A DNA stretch of 64,000 nt, from contig NC_014218.1 in NCBI RefSeq assembly GCF_000092365.1, forward strand, positions 310,001-374,000, given 5' to 3'. Source of the stretch: Arcanobacterium haemolyticum DSM 20595 (lineage in GTDB: Bacteria > Actinomycetota > Actinomycetes > Actinomycetales > Actinomycetaceae). Positions 51,682 through 62,157 of the stretch are shown here, in pieces. The stretch's first letter is position 1, and the number at the start of each line of letters is the position of its first letter. Position numbers and translations under genes: made by a program. Below the pieces are notes generated by a model. It made no database searches. It had not been told where the DNA came from and worked only from the letters and a program-made list of their open reading frames with translations.

Positions 51682-53616
51682 GTGAAGCTCTTGTTTACTT
51701 TAACTGCACTAGCGCAGGCCCAGCAGGCAACCGGAGCAGCAAGCATGATCTGGCTTGCTGTAGCAATCCCACTTATCTCATGTGGCCTCCTTTTGATCGC
51801 CGGCCGTAAAGCCGATTCATGGGGTCACTGGTTAGGCACGCTGGCATCGGCCGGCTCGTTCGTCGTCGGCCTCCTTGCCACGCTCCAACTGTTGGGAATG
51901 GACGCAACCCAGCGCGTTGTGGAAACCACCCTCTACACGTGGGTGCCAGCAGACGCCCTTACGGTAGACTTCGGAACCCGCGCGGATCCACTGTCGCTCA
52001 CGTTCGTTCTGCTCGTAACCTTCGTAGGTACACTCATCCACATCTACTCCATTTCATACATGGAACACGATACGGATCGCCGCCGGTTCTTCGCCTACCT
52101 CAACCTCTTTATTGCGTCGATGCTCCTGTTGGTGCTCGGCAATTCTTACCTCGTGTTGTTCTTCGGTTGGGAAGGCGTGGGCCTCGCGTCTTACCTCCTC
52201 ATCTCCTTCTGGAACCACGTTCCGGCATACGCCACCGCAGGTAAGAAGGCGTTTGTGATGAACCGCGTGGGTGATCTTGGCATGCTCATCGCCATGATGG
52301 CGATGGTAGCTAACGTCGGTTCGGTGAAGTTCACGGACGTGGCCGCGGCCGCTCCAGAACTTTCCACCGCCACCGCAACATTCATCGGCCTCTTCCTCCT
52401 GGTTGCCGCCTGTGGTAAATCGGCACAGTTCCCGTTGCAAGCCTGGTTGGGCGATGCAATGGCCGGCCCAACCCCAGTGTCCGCGCTGATCCACGCCGCA
52501 ACGATGGTGACTGCCGGTGTTTACCTGATGGTTCGCTCCGGCGCGATCTACGCGGTGGCCCCAACAGCTGCCCTCGTAGTGTCCATCATCGGCCTGATCA
52601 CGCTGATCTTCGGTGCGATTGTGGGTGCCGCGAAGGATGACATGAAGAAGGTCTTGGCGGCCTCCACCATGTCCCAGATCGGCTACATGATGCTGGCAGC
52701 AACGATGGGCCCGATCGGTGCAGCGTTTGCAATCTTCCACCTGGTCACGCACGGCTTCTTTAAGGCAAACATGTTCCTTGGAGCGGGTGCGGTTATGCAC
52801 GCGATGAATGACGACGTGAACATTCGCGGTTTTGGCGGATTGAGCCGCCACATGAAGATCACGTTCGCCACCTTCCTCACCGGCTACTTGGCCATCATCG
52901 GATTCCCGTTCCTTTCCGGTTACTTCTCAAAGGACAAGATTATTGAGGTGGCGTTCTCGGGCCACGGCGTTCAGCCATGGATTTTCGGGACGATCACTGT
53001 TCTTGTTGCTGGTTTGACCGCGTTCTACATGTCCCGCGTATTCTTCGCGATCTTCTTGGGCAAGGAACGGTGGGACCACAGCGAAAAGCACCCACACGAT
53101 CCGTCGCCGTTCATGTGGATTCCGATGGCTATTTTGGCGCTCGGTTCGCTTGGACTTGGCGCGGTCTTGAACTACACCGGGTTCCTGACTTGGCTGGAGC
53201 CAGCAATCGGACACGGTGAACATCCGCACCCAGTATTGCCGATTTGGGCAATCACGGTTCTTACGCTTGTTGTGGTAGCCGCAGGTGTTGGCGTGGCGTG
53301 GAAGCTCTACGTTGCGTCCGATATTCCAAAGCTCGCTCCGGAAGGCAACGTACTGATTCGTGCGGCTCGTGCAGATTTGTACCAGGATGCGTTTAACGAA
53401 AACGTGTTTATGAAGCCAGGCATTGCGGTGATGGCCGGCACCGACGTTGCAGACCACACCATTGTTGATGGCGCTTTCGAAGGCCTTGGTAAGGCCACGG
53501 TGGCTTCCGGTTCGGTGATCGGCAAGCTCCAAACAGGTTATGTTCGCTCTTACGCAAGTTGGATTATGGTTGGCGTTGTTTTGGCGCTGGCCTTAGTGGC
53601 CCAGGCTGCGTTGTGA
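51682..53616 (+). CDS. nuoL: NADH-quinone oxidoreductase subunit L
   Basis: The ND5-type antiporter-like proton pump (644 residues, about 16 helices and a lateral helix). LFFGWEGVGLASYLLISFW holds the conserved Glu, and HAATMVTAGVYLMVR and KDDMKKVLAASTMSQIGYM contain the conserved His/Lys channel residues. A GTG at 51682 begins the frame, but a TTG at 51691 has AGGTGA upstream and is equally likely. Ten nt separate it from nuoK. Confidence 0.95.
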   Translation: MKLLFTLTALAQAQQATGAASMIWLAVAIPLISCGLLLIAGRKADSWGHWLGTLASAGSFVVGLLATLQLLGMDATQRVVETTLYTWVPADALTVDFGTRADPLSLTFVLLVTFVGTLIHIYSISYMEHDTDRRRFFAYLNLFIASMLLLVLGNSYLVLFFGWEGVGLASYLLISFWNHVPAYATAGKKAFVMNRVGDLGMLIAMMAMVANVGSVKFTDVAAAAPELSTATATFIGLFLLVAACGKSAQFPLQAWLGDAMAGPTPVSALIHAATMVTAGVYLMVRSGAIYAVAPTAALVVSIIGLITLIFGAIVGAAKDDMKKVLAASTMSQIGYMMLAATMGPIGAAFAIFHLVTHGFFKANMFLGAGAVMHAMNDDVNIRGFGGLSRHMKITFATFLTGYLAIIGFPFLSGYFSKDKIIEVAFSGHGVQPWIFGTITVLVAGLTAFYMSRVFFAIFLGKERWDHSEKHPHDPSPFMWIPMAILALGSLGLGAVLNYTGFLTWLEPAIGHGEHPHPVLPIWAITVLTLVVVAAGVGVAWKLYVASDIPKLAPEGNVLIRAARADLYQDAFNENVFMKPGIAVMAGTDVADHTIVDGAFEGLGKATVASGSVIGKLQTGYVRSYASWIMVGVVLALALVAQAAL

Positions 53617-53635
53617 GACAAGGAGATTTATTCAC

Positions 53636-55168
53636 ATGAACATCATTGAAGCAACCGCTCCGTGGCTCACGATCCTCGTTGCGATTCCATTTTTTGCCGG
53701 CTTGTTGTTGTGGCTTGTGGCTCCGTTGCGAGCTTTCGCACGTCACTTCGCATTAGCCGTATCAGTCCTTGTTTTTGTTGGGTTTGTGGCCGCGATGGTC
53801 ACCAGTTTCGACGTGGCGCAGGCTGGCGCTACCCAACTTCACGAATCATATCCGTGGATTCCTCAGATTGGTGCGTCGTTCACCTGGGGTATTAACGGCA
53901 TGGGTGCCGTGATGATTGGGTTGGCTACCGTGTTGGTTCCGTTCGTTATTGTGGCGGAGTGGGACGATTTTGGTTCAGCCGACGACGCCGGTTATTTCGC
54001 ATGGGTTCTTGTTCTTGAAGCAATCATGATCGGTCTTTTTGCCGCCCGTGATGTCTTCTTGTTCTATGTTCTCTTTGAAGCGATGATCGTTCCGGTGTAT
54101 TTCATGATTGGCCGCTACGGGGGAGTGGGACGCGCTCGTGCAGCGATGAAGTTCTTGCTCTTCTCGCTGGCAGGTGGGTTGATCATGCTTGCTGGCGTGA
54201 TCGCAATTTATGCGTACGGCCAGGGCGGTGAAGGGGCATTCTTGCTCGATTCGTTGCGCGGAGCGTTGCACTTGAGCGATACGGCTGAATTGTGGATCTT
54301 CTTGTCCTTCTTCATCGCGTTCGCGATTAAGGCGCCAATGTGGCCAGTTCACACGTGGCTTCCAGATACGGCAGTAAGTGCATCAACAGGTACATCTACC
54401 TTGCTTGTTGGCATTCTAGATAAGCTGGGTACGTTCGGTATGATCGCGATTTGTTTGCCGCTCTTCCCACGCACAGCTACTGCTATTGCTCCAATCGTGC
54501 TGGTGCTTGCCGTTATTTCGATTCTGTGGGGTGCCATTATGGCGATCTCATCGGATAACTTGTTGCGCCTGGTTGCCTACACGTCCGTGTCTCACTTCGG
54601 GTTCATTGTGATGGGCGTGTTCTCAGGCTCTAAGCTGGCTATGTCTGGTGCGATCTTGTATATGGTGGCACACGGTATCGGAACGGCAGCGCTGTTCTTG
54701 ATTGTTGGCTTCTTGGAGCGCCGTGGAAAGTCCTACCTGATTTCGTCGTACGGCGGCTGGCAGCGTGTAACGCCACTGATCGCAGGCACGTTCTTAGTTG
54801 CTGGTTTGGCAACGATTGCGTTGCCTGGCCTTTCCGGCTTCATTCCTGAATACCTCGTATTGATGGGGACGTTCACGTTGTGGCCTGCTGTTGCTATGGT
54901 GGCTGCGATTGGTGTTGTGTTGGCATCGATTTACATTTTGTTGCCATACCAGCGAACATTCACTGGTCCGAAGCCAGATGTTGAGGTCAAGGATTTAGGA
55001 ATGCGTGAAAAGACTGTTGTGGCAGGCCTTATTGCGTTCATGCTGGCGCTTGGCTTCTATCCGGCTCCGGTACTCGATATCGTGACCCCAGTGGCAGATA
55101 ACGCCACGATTATTCCGGTGGCCATGAATGATAATGGTTCAGCTTCAACTGAAGGGAGCACCAAGTGA
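53636..55168 (+). CDS. nuoM: NADH-quinone oxidoreductase subunit M
   Basis: The ND4-type antiporter-like pump subunit (510 residues, 14 helices). YVLFEAMIVPVYFMIGRYGG carries the conserved Glu, FAIKAPMWPVHTWLPDTAV the conserved Lys, and DNLLRLVAYTSVSHFGFI a later channel segment. AAGGAG precedes the ATG. The stop overlaps nuoN. Confidence 0.96.
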   Translation: MNIIEATAPWLTILVAIPFFAGLLLWLVAPLRAFARHFALAVSVLVFVGFVAAMVTSFDVAQAGATQLHESYPWIPQIGASFTWGINGMGAVMIGLATVLVPFVIVAEWDDFGSADDAGYFAWVLVLEAIMIGLFAARDVFLFYVLFEAMIVPVYFMIGRYGGVGRARAAMKFLLFSLAGGLIMLAGVIAIYAYGQGGEGAFLLDSLRGALHLSDTAELWIFLSFFIAFAIKAPMWPVHTWLPDTAVSASTGTSTLLVGILDKLGTFGMIAICLPLFPRTATAIAPIVLVLAVISILWGAIMAISSDNLLRLVAYTSVSHFGFIVMGVFSGSKLAMSGAILYMVAHGIGTAALFLIVGFLERRGKSYLISSYGGWQRVTPLIAGTFLVAGLATIALPGLSGFIPEYLVLMGTFTLWPAVAMVAAIGVVLASIYILLPYQRTFTGPKPDVEVKDLGMREKTVVAGLIAFMLALGFYPAPVLDIVTPVADNATIIPVAMNDNGSASTEGSTK

Positions 55169-56766
55169 ATCTCACAATTAATTGGCTCGCAATAATCCCA
55201 CTCGCCATCGTGCTGGGAGCTGGCGTTGTTGGTACTCTGCTTGAAGCATTCCTGCCGCGAAATATTCGCCGGGCAGTTCAGATTGCCCTGTCTCTTCTTG
55301 CTTTAGGATCTGCATTCGTTGCCATCATCTGGCGCTGGAGTGATCTTGCAGGCGCAAAAACCCCAGGTATGCTTCGCCCACTCTCTTTCTCTAAAGGAGC
55401 AGCGTTTTCGGGTGTCTCCCTGGTTGAAGATGGTTTCTCTATCTTGGGCCAGACTGTGATTGTTGTTTGTGCATTCCTGTCTTTCATGCTGATCGCCGAT
55501 CGCACATCGTTGCGTGACGGTTCGTTCGCTGCATCTGCCGCTACACGCCCAGGTTCAGCAGCCGAACAGGAATCGACAGAAGCAGGCCGTGAACAAACCG
55601 AAATCTTCCCGCTGGCACTCTTTGCCACAGGTGGCATGATGGCATTCGTGTCAGCTTTCGATCTGCTCTCGTTGTTCATCGCACTCGAACTCTTGTCCCT
55701 GCCACTGTACGTGTTGAGCGCAACTGCACGCCGGCGTCGTCTACTTTCACAAGAAGCGGCACTGAAGTACTTCCTGCTGGGAGCCTTCTCGTCGGCAATC
55801 TTCCTCATGGGTGCGGCGTTCATCTACGGCGCAACCGGAACCTTGAGCTTCTACGGCGTTGCCGTACTGGCCCAAAAACAGCAGATCATCGCGCTCTTCC
55901 TTGCGATCGGTGTAATCTTGCTGGTTGTTGGTCTGCTGTTCAAAGTGGGCGCTGCGCCGTTCCATTCCTGGACTCCGGACGTCTACCAAGGCGCCCCAAC
56001 TCCAATCACCGCCTTCATGGCAGCCGGAACAAAGACCGCCGCGTTTATTGCGATGGTGCGCGTGTTCGTCTGGATCGTTATGGCTGTGCCAGATACGTTC
56101 CGGATCTTCATGTGGATCATCATTATCGCAACTGTTGTGATCGGTACTGTGATGGGTTTGGTGCAGACGGATATTAAGCGTCTGCTGGCCTACTCGTCCA
56201 TTGCTCACGCAGGCTTCATCCTGATCGCCGTGAAAGCAACCTTGGCACATGTGCAAGGAATCCAACTCGCGGCGCTCAACTCGATCGTGTTCTACCTCCT
56301 GGCTTACGGCCTGGCAACCGTAGGCGCGTTCGGCGTTGTCACCCTGATCCGCAGCAAGGATTCAGAAGGCAATATTCTTGGCGAAGCCACCTCGCTGTCT
56401 AACTGGGCAGGCCTAGGCAAGCGCAGTCCATTCCTCGCCTCCGCCATGGTGATCTTCCTACTCTCCTTTGCAGGAATCCCATTGACGGCCGGCTTTATTG
56501 GAAAGTTCGAAGCGTTCGCAACCGGTATCGCTGCAGGTGATGTTGTGCTCGTTGTGATTGCCATCATCGCCTCCGTAGCCACCGCATTCTTCTACTTCCG
56601 CCTAATCCAACTCATGTTCTTTACAGAAGCAGAAGAAGACACTATTGAGATTGCCACCTCCGAAGGCTTGAGTGTAGTTGCCATCAGTGTTGCACTGGCT
56701 GGTACTATCGTGCTTGGTATCTTCCCAAGTCCGATCCTCGAGTTCATTGCGGGTACATTCCAGTGA
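55165..56766 (+). CDS. nuoN: NADH-quinone oxidoreductase subunit N
   Basis: The ND2-type antiporter-like pump subunit (533 residues, 14 helices). LFIALELLSLPLYVLSA, KVGAAPFHSWTPDVYQGAPTP and DIKRLLAYSSIAHAGFI are the family landmarks. The GTG at 55165 overlaps the nuoM stop (GTGA). Last subunit of complex I; its stop overlaps the next gene, so the operon continues. Confidence 0.96.
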   Translation: MNLTINWLAIIPLAIVLGAGVVGTLLEAFLPRNIRRAVQIALSLLALGSAFVAIIWRWSDLAGAKTPGMLRPLSFSKGAAFSGVSLVEDGFSILGQTVIVVCAFLSFMLIADRTSLRDGSFAASAATRPGSAAEQESTEAGREQTEIFPLALFATGGMMAFVSAFDLLSLFIALELLSLPLYVLSATARRRRLLSQEAALKYFLLGAFSSAIFLMGAAFIYGATGTLSFYGVAVLAQKQQIIALFLAIGVILLVVGLLFKVGAAPFHSWTPDVYQGAPTPITAFMAAGTKTAAFIAMVRVFVWIVMAVPDTFRIFMWIIIIATVVIGTVMGLVQTDIKRLLAYSSIAHAGFILIAVKATLAHVQGIQLAALNSIVFYLLAYGLATVGAFGVVTLIRSKDSEGNILGEATSLSNWAGLGKRSPFLASAMVIFLLSFAGIPLTAGFIGKFEAFATGIAAGDVVLVVIAIIASVATAFFYFRLIQLMFFTEAEEDTIEIATSEGLSVVAISVALAGTIVLGIFPSPILEFIAGTFQ

Positions 56767-57779
56767 GTCTAATATCGAATCTTTTTGATCAGCAATCAGC
56801 CAACCTCGTAGAGGAATTAACCTCCCGAATGGGGGAGGTAGAAGCACAGCTACGCCTAGCTGTGCAGGTTGATGATCTTGTTGTGGACGAAGCCACTTCC
56901 CACCTGGCGAAGGCCGGTGGGAAGCGGCTTCGGCCAGCATTGTGCCTATTAACGGCTCAGCTTGGCCCACGGCCAGCCAGCCCTGATGTGCTCGATTCAG
57001 CAGTTGTTGTTGAACTTACACACCTGGCAACCCTGTACCATGATGACGTCATGGACGAAGCCCCACTTCGCCGTGGCGTGCCATCTGCCCAGTACGTGTA
57101 CGGCAATTCGTCCGCGATCCTAGCAGGGGACGTGCTCTTCGCGCGCGCATCCGGCATCGTTGCCAAACTCGGCCCAGAAGCCGTGCTTCTTCACGCAGAA
57201 ACATTCGAACGCCTCTGCATGGGCCAACTCCACGAAACGATCGGCCCGCGTGAAGGCGAAGATCCAATCCAGCACCACATCCAAGTGCTGGCAGATAAGA
57301 CCGGATCCCTCATCGCCGCCTCCGGCCGCTACGGCGTGCTCTACTCCGGCGGAGATCCAGCCCTAGCCGAAGAAATCGCCCAGTTCGGGGACAAAGTCGG
57401 CGTCGCATTCCAGATCGCAGATGACGTCATCGATCTAGTCTCCGATCCAGAAGTCACAGGGAAAACCCCAGGCACCGATCTGCTCGAAGGCGTTCCCACC
57501 ATGCCGACCCTCCTCCTGCGCAAACACGCAGCAGAAGGCACACTCGATGAAACCGGCCAGCGTATCCTCACCTTCCTCGATCACACAGACCTCACGGAAG
57601 GCAACAACCTCGATACGGTTGTTGAACTGCTACGCAACCACTCCGTCGTCGATGAAACCCGAACCCTAGCCCACCAGTGGGTAAACGATGCCCTCACGCA
57701 TCTTTCCGCTATTCCACAAGGCCCAGTTCGAAACGCGTTAGAGACGTTCGCGCGCGCAATGGTCGATCGCCTCGCTTAA
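56763..57779 (+). CDS. Polyprenyl diphosphate synthase
   Basis: A 338-residue trans-prenyltransferase that elongates allylic diphosphates. The first aspartate-rich motif is HDDVMDEA (Asp94-Asp98) and the second is IADDVIDL (Asp220-Asp224); GGKRLRP near residue 52 binds diphosphate. In this setting (GTG overlapping the nuoN stop, menJ at the other end of the operon) the product is probably the menaquinone side chain, as for GrcC-type enzymes. The exact chain length cannot be read with certainty. Confidence 0.9.
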   Translation: MSLISNLFDQQSANLVEELTSRMGEVEAQLRLAVQVDDLVVDEATSHLAKAGGKRLRPALCLLTAQLGPRPASPDVLDSAVVVELTHLATLYHDDVMDEAPLRRGVPSAQYVYGNSSAILAGDVLFARASGIVAKLGPEAVLLHAETFERLCMGQLHETIGPREGEDPIQHHIQVLADKTGSLIAASGRYGVLYSGGDPALAEEIAQFGDKVGVAFQIADDVIDLVSDPEVTGKTPGTDLLEGVPTMPTLLLRKHAAEGTLDETGQRILTFLDHTDLTEGNNLDTVVELLRNHSVVDETRTLAHQWVNDALTHLSAIPQGPVRNALETFARAMVDRLA

Positions 57780-57804
57780 AGCGAATTACACACGTTCCTA
57801 TTCC

Positions 57805-57831
57805 TTGCAAAGCACGAAGAGGAGGTAAACT
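57805..57831 (+). promoter_or_regulatory. Promoter of secA
   Basis: TTGCAA (57805-57810) and TAAACT (57826-57831) form a -35/-10 pair with a rather short 15-nt spacer. The leader of about 45 nt holds a GCGCT/AGCGC hairpin and then AAGGAG before the GTG. Confidence 0.5.
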
Positions 57832-57883
57832 GGAACGCAGTGTAAGCGCTTCATAAGAGCGCCCCGAACCAAGGAGCCGCAAC

Positions 57884-60691
57884 GTGCGTAATCTTCTGAA
57901 CAAACTTCTTCGCGCAGGAGAAGGCCGTATCCTCAAGAAGCTCACAGCAATCACCAAACAAGTGAACCTGCTTGAGGATGTTTACAAGGAGATGTCTGAT
58001 GACGAACTCAAGGGAATCACTGCCGAATTCCGCGAACGTCTAGCGCAAGGCGAAACCCTCGATGAACTGATGCCAGATGCGTTCGCCGCCGTACGTGAAG
58101 CATCAGTACGTACCCTCGGCCAACGCCACTACGATGTTCAGCTCATGGGTGGCGCCGCCTTGCACCTTGGCAACATCGCAGAAATGAAAACCGGTGAAGG
58201 CAAGACCCTTGTTGCCACCCTTGCTGCCTATCTAAACGCGCTCTCAGGCGATGGCGTCCACGTGGTTACCGTCAACGATTATCTGGCGTCCTACCAGTCA
58301 GAATTGATGGGCCGCGTGTTCCGCTTCTTAGGCATGACAACCGGGTGTATCCTCGAAGGCCAGACTCCCGATGAACGTCGCCAACAGTACGCCGCCGATA
58401 TCACCTACGGTACAAACAACCAGTTCGGATTCGATTACTTGCGTGACAACATGGCAATGAACGAATCTGAGATGGTTCAGCGTGGCCATAACTTCGCGAT
58501 CGTCGATGAAGTCGATTCCATTCTTATCGACGAAGCCCGCACCCCACTGATTATTTCGGGTCAAGCCGACGGCGATGCCAACCGCTGGTACGTTGCCTTC
58601 GCTGACGCAGTGGGGAAGATGCGCCGCGATGAAGATTACGAAGTAGACGAAAAGAAGCGCAACGCCGGTATTTTAGAACCAGGAATTGACAAGGTTGAAG
58701 ATCTGCTCGGCATCGATAACCTGTACGAATCCGTAAACACCCCGCTGATCGGATACCTGAACAACGCCATCAAGGCTAAGGAACTGTTCCATCGCGATAA
58801 GGATTACATCGTGCGCGATGGCGAAGTCATGATCGTTGATGAACACACCGGCCGTGTTTTGCCAGGCCGCCGCTACAACGACGGCATGCACCAGGCGATC
58901 GAAGCTAAAGAAGGCGTGGAAATCAAGGCAGAAAACCAGACCTTGGCCTCCATCACCTTGCAGAACTACTTCCGTATGTACAACAAGCTCTCGGGCATGA
59001 CAGGCACGGCAGAAACCGAAGCGGAAGAATTCGCATCCACGTACGATATCGGCGTCGTCCCAATCCCAACCAACCGTCCGGTTGCTCGTATCGATCAGCG
59101 TGACATCGTGTATGCCACCGCCGAACTCAAGTTCGCGGCGATCGTGGAAGATATCAAGGAGCGCTTCGCCGAGGGGCAGCCAGTGCTAGTTGGTACCGCA
59201 TCCGTGGAAAACTCCGAACTTCTCTCCATGCTTCTGAAGAAGGCACGCATCCCACACGAAGTGCTCAACGCAAAGCAGCACGAACGTGAAGCATCCGTTG
59301 TTGCTATGGCAGGCCGCAAGCACGCCGTTACCGTGGCAACCAACATGGCAGGCCGTGGTACCGATATTATGCTTGGCGGTAACGCTGAACATATCGCGGT
59401 GGAAATGATGTCCAAGCTTGGCCTTGATCCGGAAGAAAACTCTGAAGAATACGAAGAGCGCTGGCCAGAAATCTTACAGGCTGCCAAGGATCAGGTGTCT
59501 GCTGAACACGATGAAGTGACCGAACTCGGTGGCCTCTACGTGCTCGGTTCTGAACGCCACGAATCCCGCCGTATCGATAACCAGCTCCGCGGCCGTGCGG
59601 GGCGCCAGGGCGATCCGGGCGAATCCCGCTTCTACCTGTCTCTTGATGACGATCTGTTGCGGCTCTTCGGTTCTACGATTGTGAACACGTTGCGCAACAG
59701 CGCACAGGAAGAACCGCTTGATTTCAAGATGATGAACTCGGCAATCCAGAAGGCACAGGCTCAGCTTGATGGCCGCAACGCCGAACAACGTAAGAACGTG
59801 CTCAAGTACGATGACGTGATGAACGATCAGCGTACCGTTGTGTACACCGAACGCCGCCGTATTTTGGGCGGGGATGACGTTGAGAACCAGATCCAGAACT
59901 TCATGGATTTCGTTGTTGATGACATCGTTTCGGCCAACACCGATGGGCCTTCTGACGATTGGGATTTGGATATGTTGTGGGCGGATATGCGCCGCTACTT
60001 CAAGCCAAGCTTCACGCCGGAAGAATTCATCGAAGAACACGGCGATCAGAAGCTGCTCAGTGCTGAAATGCTCCGCGATGAATTCAACCAAGATATTCAC
60101 GCACAGTACGAAGAACGTGAAGAAGAACTGGGTGCCGAACAGATGCGCAACATCGAACGCCAGGTTCTTCTGCAGACTCTTGATCGCAACTGGCGTGAGC
60201 ACCTGTACGAAATGGACTACCTCAAGGAAGGTATCGGCCTTCGCGCCATGGCTCAGCGCAACCCACTTGTTGAATACAAGCAAGAGGGCTACCAGATGTT
60301 CCAATCCATGAACGATCAGATTCGCGGTGAAACCGTTGCGTTCTTGATGGGCTTTGAACTGCCATCCGAACGCCTCGCACGGGAAGCTGCTGAGGCTGCT
60401 GAAGTCATGGCTGGTCAGGAATCGTTGATGAGCGCCCAGGCCGTGTCACGTGCGGCTGCTGCTGCGGCGGCAAAGTCCGAAACCACTAAGGCGGCAACAG
60501 AGAAGATCTTGGGCCTCAAGCGGCCACAGGCTTCTACAAAGATGACGTACACATCATCTGCCAAGGATGGATCCGGTGAAGCCCGTGCCACCAACGAACA
60601 AGGCCGTGAAGTACATGAGCAGACTACGGCTGGTTCGGCTGGCCAGCAAATGAATCGAGCACAGCGCCGGGCTGCCAAGAAGAACAAGTAG
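57884..60691 (+). CDS. secA: Preprotein translocase ATPase SecA
   Basis: The motor that drives unfolded proteins through SecYEG. The 935-residue protein has Walker [12 protein letters not shown] (Lys107), the DEAD-type [28 protein letters not shown] and the second-domain [18 protein letters not shown]. The C-terminus ends in a basic [13 protein letters not shown] with no zinc-binding SEC-C motif, as in actinobacterial SecA1. The start is a GTG at 57884 with AAGGAG upstream. Confidence 0.97.
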   Translation: MRNLLNKLLRAGEGRILKKLTAITKQVNLLEDVYKEMSDDELKGITAEFRERLAQGETLDELMPDAFAAVREASVRTLGQRHYDVQLMGGAALHLGNIAEMKTGEGKTLVATLAAYLNALSGDGVHVVTVNDYLASYQSELMGRVFRFLGMTTGCILEGQTPDERRQQYAADITYGTNNQFGFDYLRDNMAMNESEMVQRGHNFAIVDEVDSILIDEARTPLIISGQADGDANRWYVAFADAVGKMRRDEDYEVDEKKRNAGILEPGIDKVEDLLGIDNLYESVNTPLIGYLNNAIKAKELFHRDKDYIVRDGEVMIVDEHTGRVLPGRRYNDGMHQAIEAKEGVEIKAENQTLASITLQNYFRMYNKLSGMTGTAETEAEEFASTYDIGVVPIPTNRPVARIDQRDIVYATAELKFAAIVEDIKERFAEGQPVLVGTASVENSELLSMLLKKARIPHEVLNAKQHEREASVVAMAGRKHAVTVATNMAGRGTDIMLGGNAEHIAVEMMSKLGLDPEENSEEYEERWPEILQAAKDQVSAEHDEVTELGGLYVLGSERHESRRIDNQLRGRAGRQGDPGESRFYLSLDDDLLRLFGSTIVNTLRNSAQEEPLDFKMMNSAIQKAQAQLDGRNAEQRKNVLKYDDVMNDQRTVVYTERRRILGGDDVENQIQNFMDFVVDDIVSANTDGPSDDWDLDMLWADMRRYFKPSFTPEEFIEEHGDQKLLSAEMLRDEFNQDIHAQYEEREEELGAEQMRNIERQVLLQTLDRNWREHLYEMDYLKEGIGLRAMAQRNPLVEYKQEGYQMFQSMNDQIRGETVAFLMGFELPSERLAREAAEAAEVMAGQESLMSAQAVSRAAAAAAAKSETTKAATEKILGLKRPQASTKMTYTSSAKDGSGEARATNEQGREVHEQTTAGSAGQQMNRAQRRAAKKNK

Positions 60692-60731
60692 TTGGTCTTG
60701 CATATGGTCCTTGATCGGGCTGTATGTGAAC

Positions 60732-60771
60732 GTGTGGGCCGGATCGGAAGGCTTTCCGATCCGGCCCACAC
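60732..60771. terminator. 18-bp perfect hairpin after secA, without U tract
   Basis: GTGTGGGCCGGATCGGAA (60732-60749) is followed by a GGCT loop and the exact complement (60754-60771). The next bases, AGTTACG, hold no U run. It may stop transcription by another route or protect the mRNA end. Confidence 0.6.
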
Positions 60772-60806
60772 AGTTACGACTGCCGTGAGATAGTAATGGG
60801 GCGCAC

Positions 60807-62063
60807 ATGCTAAATGTAGGTTCTTACGTTGACCTTGAGATCACCGATGTTGCTTATGGGGGCGAATGCGTTGCTCACCATGATGGCGTGCCGGTGTTTG
60901 TTCGTGGTGCAATCTTGGGCGAACGAGTAATCGCAGAAGTCACCAAGGTGCAGGCGCATGGTTGCCGCGCGATCGTGCGGGACGTGCAGGAGGCTGCTCC
61001 TACGCGCATTGCTCACCCTTGGCCACTTGGTTCCGTGGGGGCTACCGGGGCGGCGGATTATGGGCACATGACTCTGGCCGGGCAGCATGACATGATTTCG
61101 CGAATGCTCGAGGGGCAGTTGCGTCAGTTCGGCGGCGAATCGATGCTGGCACAGTTTACAGGGATGCTTGAGGTTGAGAGTGCAGAAGGTGGCCGCGACG
61201 GTTCCCTTGACGGTGCTCCTGGGAGTGAAGGCTGGCATTACCGCACTCGGATCGATGTGCTGAAACTGGATACGGGCGTTGGCATGCACGTGATGCGAAC
61301 CAACGATCTGGTTCCGTTAGAGCGGATTCCGTTGGCTGTTCGGGCGATGGAAAAATTAGACGTGTTTGGTACCGCATGGGACGGTCACGTTCCATTCAAG
61401 AAGCGGATGCGTTTGGTTGCGCCGAGTGGGGGAGAGCCTCTTGCCGTGATCGACGGCGTGGCGTTCTGTGAACCAGGGCGCAGAATCGGATCTGATATCC
61501 ACGAAATCGTGACGTATCGCGGGCAACTTTACGACTACACGATCAATGTAAACAGTTTTTGGCAGATCCACGAATACGCCCCCAGTTCGCTTGTTGCTCA
61601 CGTGTTTGATGCTCTTGGTGTGGAACTAGGCGATACTCTTGTGGATCTGTATTCAGGATCGGGATTGTTTTCCCTGGTGGGAGCAAATATCGTAGGTCCT
61701 GGCGGCCGCGTGTTGGCTTTTGAAGGCGATGAACGTGCCACCTCATACGCTCAACAAAATCTCCGTAGCGTACCATGGGCCAGCGCCCAAGCGGCAACGA
61801 TCGATGCAGAGAACATCCGTTCCCTCACTGACGGTGCCGATATCGTGATCGCTGATCCGCCACGTGCCGGACTTGGCGTTGATGCCGCTATGATGCTGGC
61901 GCAATCGGATGCGCGCCGAATCGCCCTAGTTTCCTGCGATTCGGCCTCCATGGCTAGGGATGTGAGCGCCTTACTTCACGCAGGCCGCCGTTTAGAATCG
62001 TTTGCCGCGGTGGATATCTTCCCGAACACCCATTTTGTTGAAACAGTGTGCGTCGTATCGTAG
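60807..62063 (+). CDS. TRAM-domain class I RNA methyltransferase (TrmA/RumA-type)
   Basis: A 418-residue uracil-C5 methyltransferase-like protein acting on rRNA or tRNA. An N-terminal TRAM domain (VGSYVDLEITDVAYGGECVA) precedes the SAM domain: LVDLYSGSGLFSLVGAN, IADPPRAGLG and VSCDSASMARDV with the expected nucleophilic Cys. The N-terminal 4Fe-4S cysteine cluster of RumA is absent. The target base is unknown. GGGGCG before the ATG is a weak ribosome site. The gene's end is duplicated in tandem. Confidence 0.88.
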   Translation: MLNVGSYVDLEITDVAYGGECVAHHDGVPVFVRGAILGERVIAEVTKVQAHGCRAIVRDVQEAAPTRIAHPWPLGSVGATGAADYGHMTLAGQHDMISRMLEGQLRQFGGESMLAQFTGMLEVESAEGGRDGSLDGAPGSEGWHYRTRIDVLKLDTGVGMHVMRTNDLVPLERIPLAVRAMEKLDVFGTAWDGHVPFKKRMRLVAPSGGEPLAVIDGVAFCEPGRRIGSDIHEIVTYRGQLYDYTINVNSFWQIHEYAPSSLVAHVFDALGVELGDTLVDLYSGSGLFSLVGANIVGPGGRVLAFEGDERATSYAQQNLRSVPWASAQAATIDAENIRSLTDGADIVIADPPRAGLGVDAAMMLAQSDARRIALVSCDSASMARDVSALLHAGRRLESFAAVDIFPNTHFVETVCVVS

Positions 62064-62091
62064 AATCCGGAGTCGTATCGTAGAATCTGGA
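62052..62091 (+). repeat. 20-bp tandem repeat including the methyltransferase stop
   Basis: GTCGTATCGTAGAATCCGGA (62052-62071) is repeated at 62072-62091 with one change. The first unit contains the last codons and the TAG stop of the preceding gene. Confidence 0.8.
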
Positions 62092-62100
62092 GCCAGATCG

Positions 62101-62152
62101 GCGCCAAGCAGGGCAACAGTGCCGTATACGATACTCCCGGCCTGTCAGCCGC
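62101..62152. repeat. 52-bp direct repeat, left of vapBC
   Basis: Starts GCGCCAAGCAGGGC and ends CCTGTCAGCCGC, with a GTATAC palindrome in the centre. It matches 62905-62956 at 49 of 52 positions, in the same orientation, 804 bp away, and lies 5 nt past the vapC stop. Confidence 0.8.
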
Positions 62153-62157
62153 ATGAG

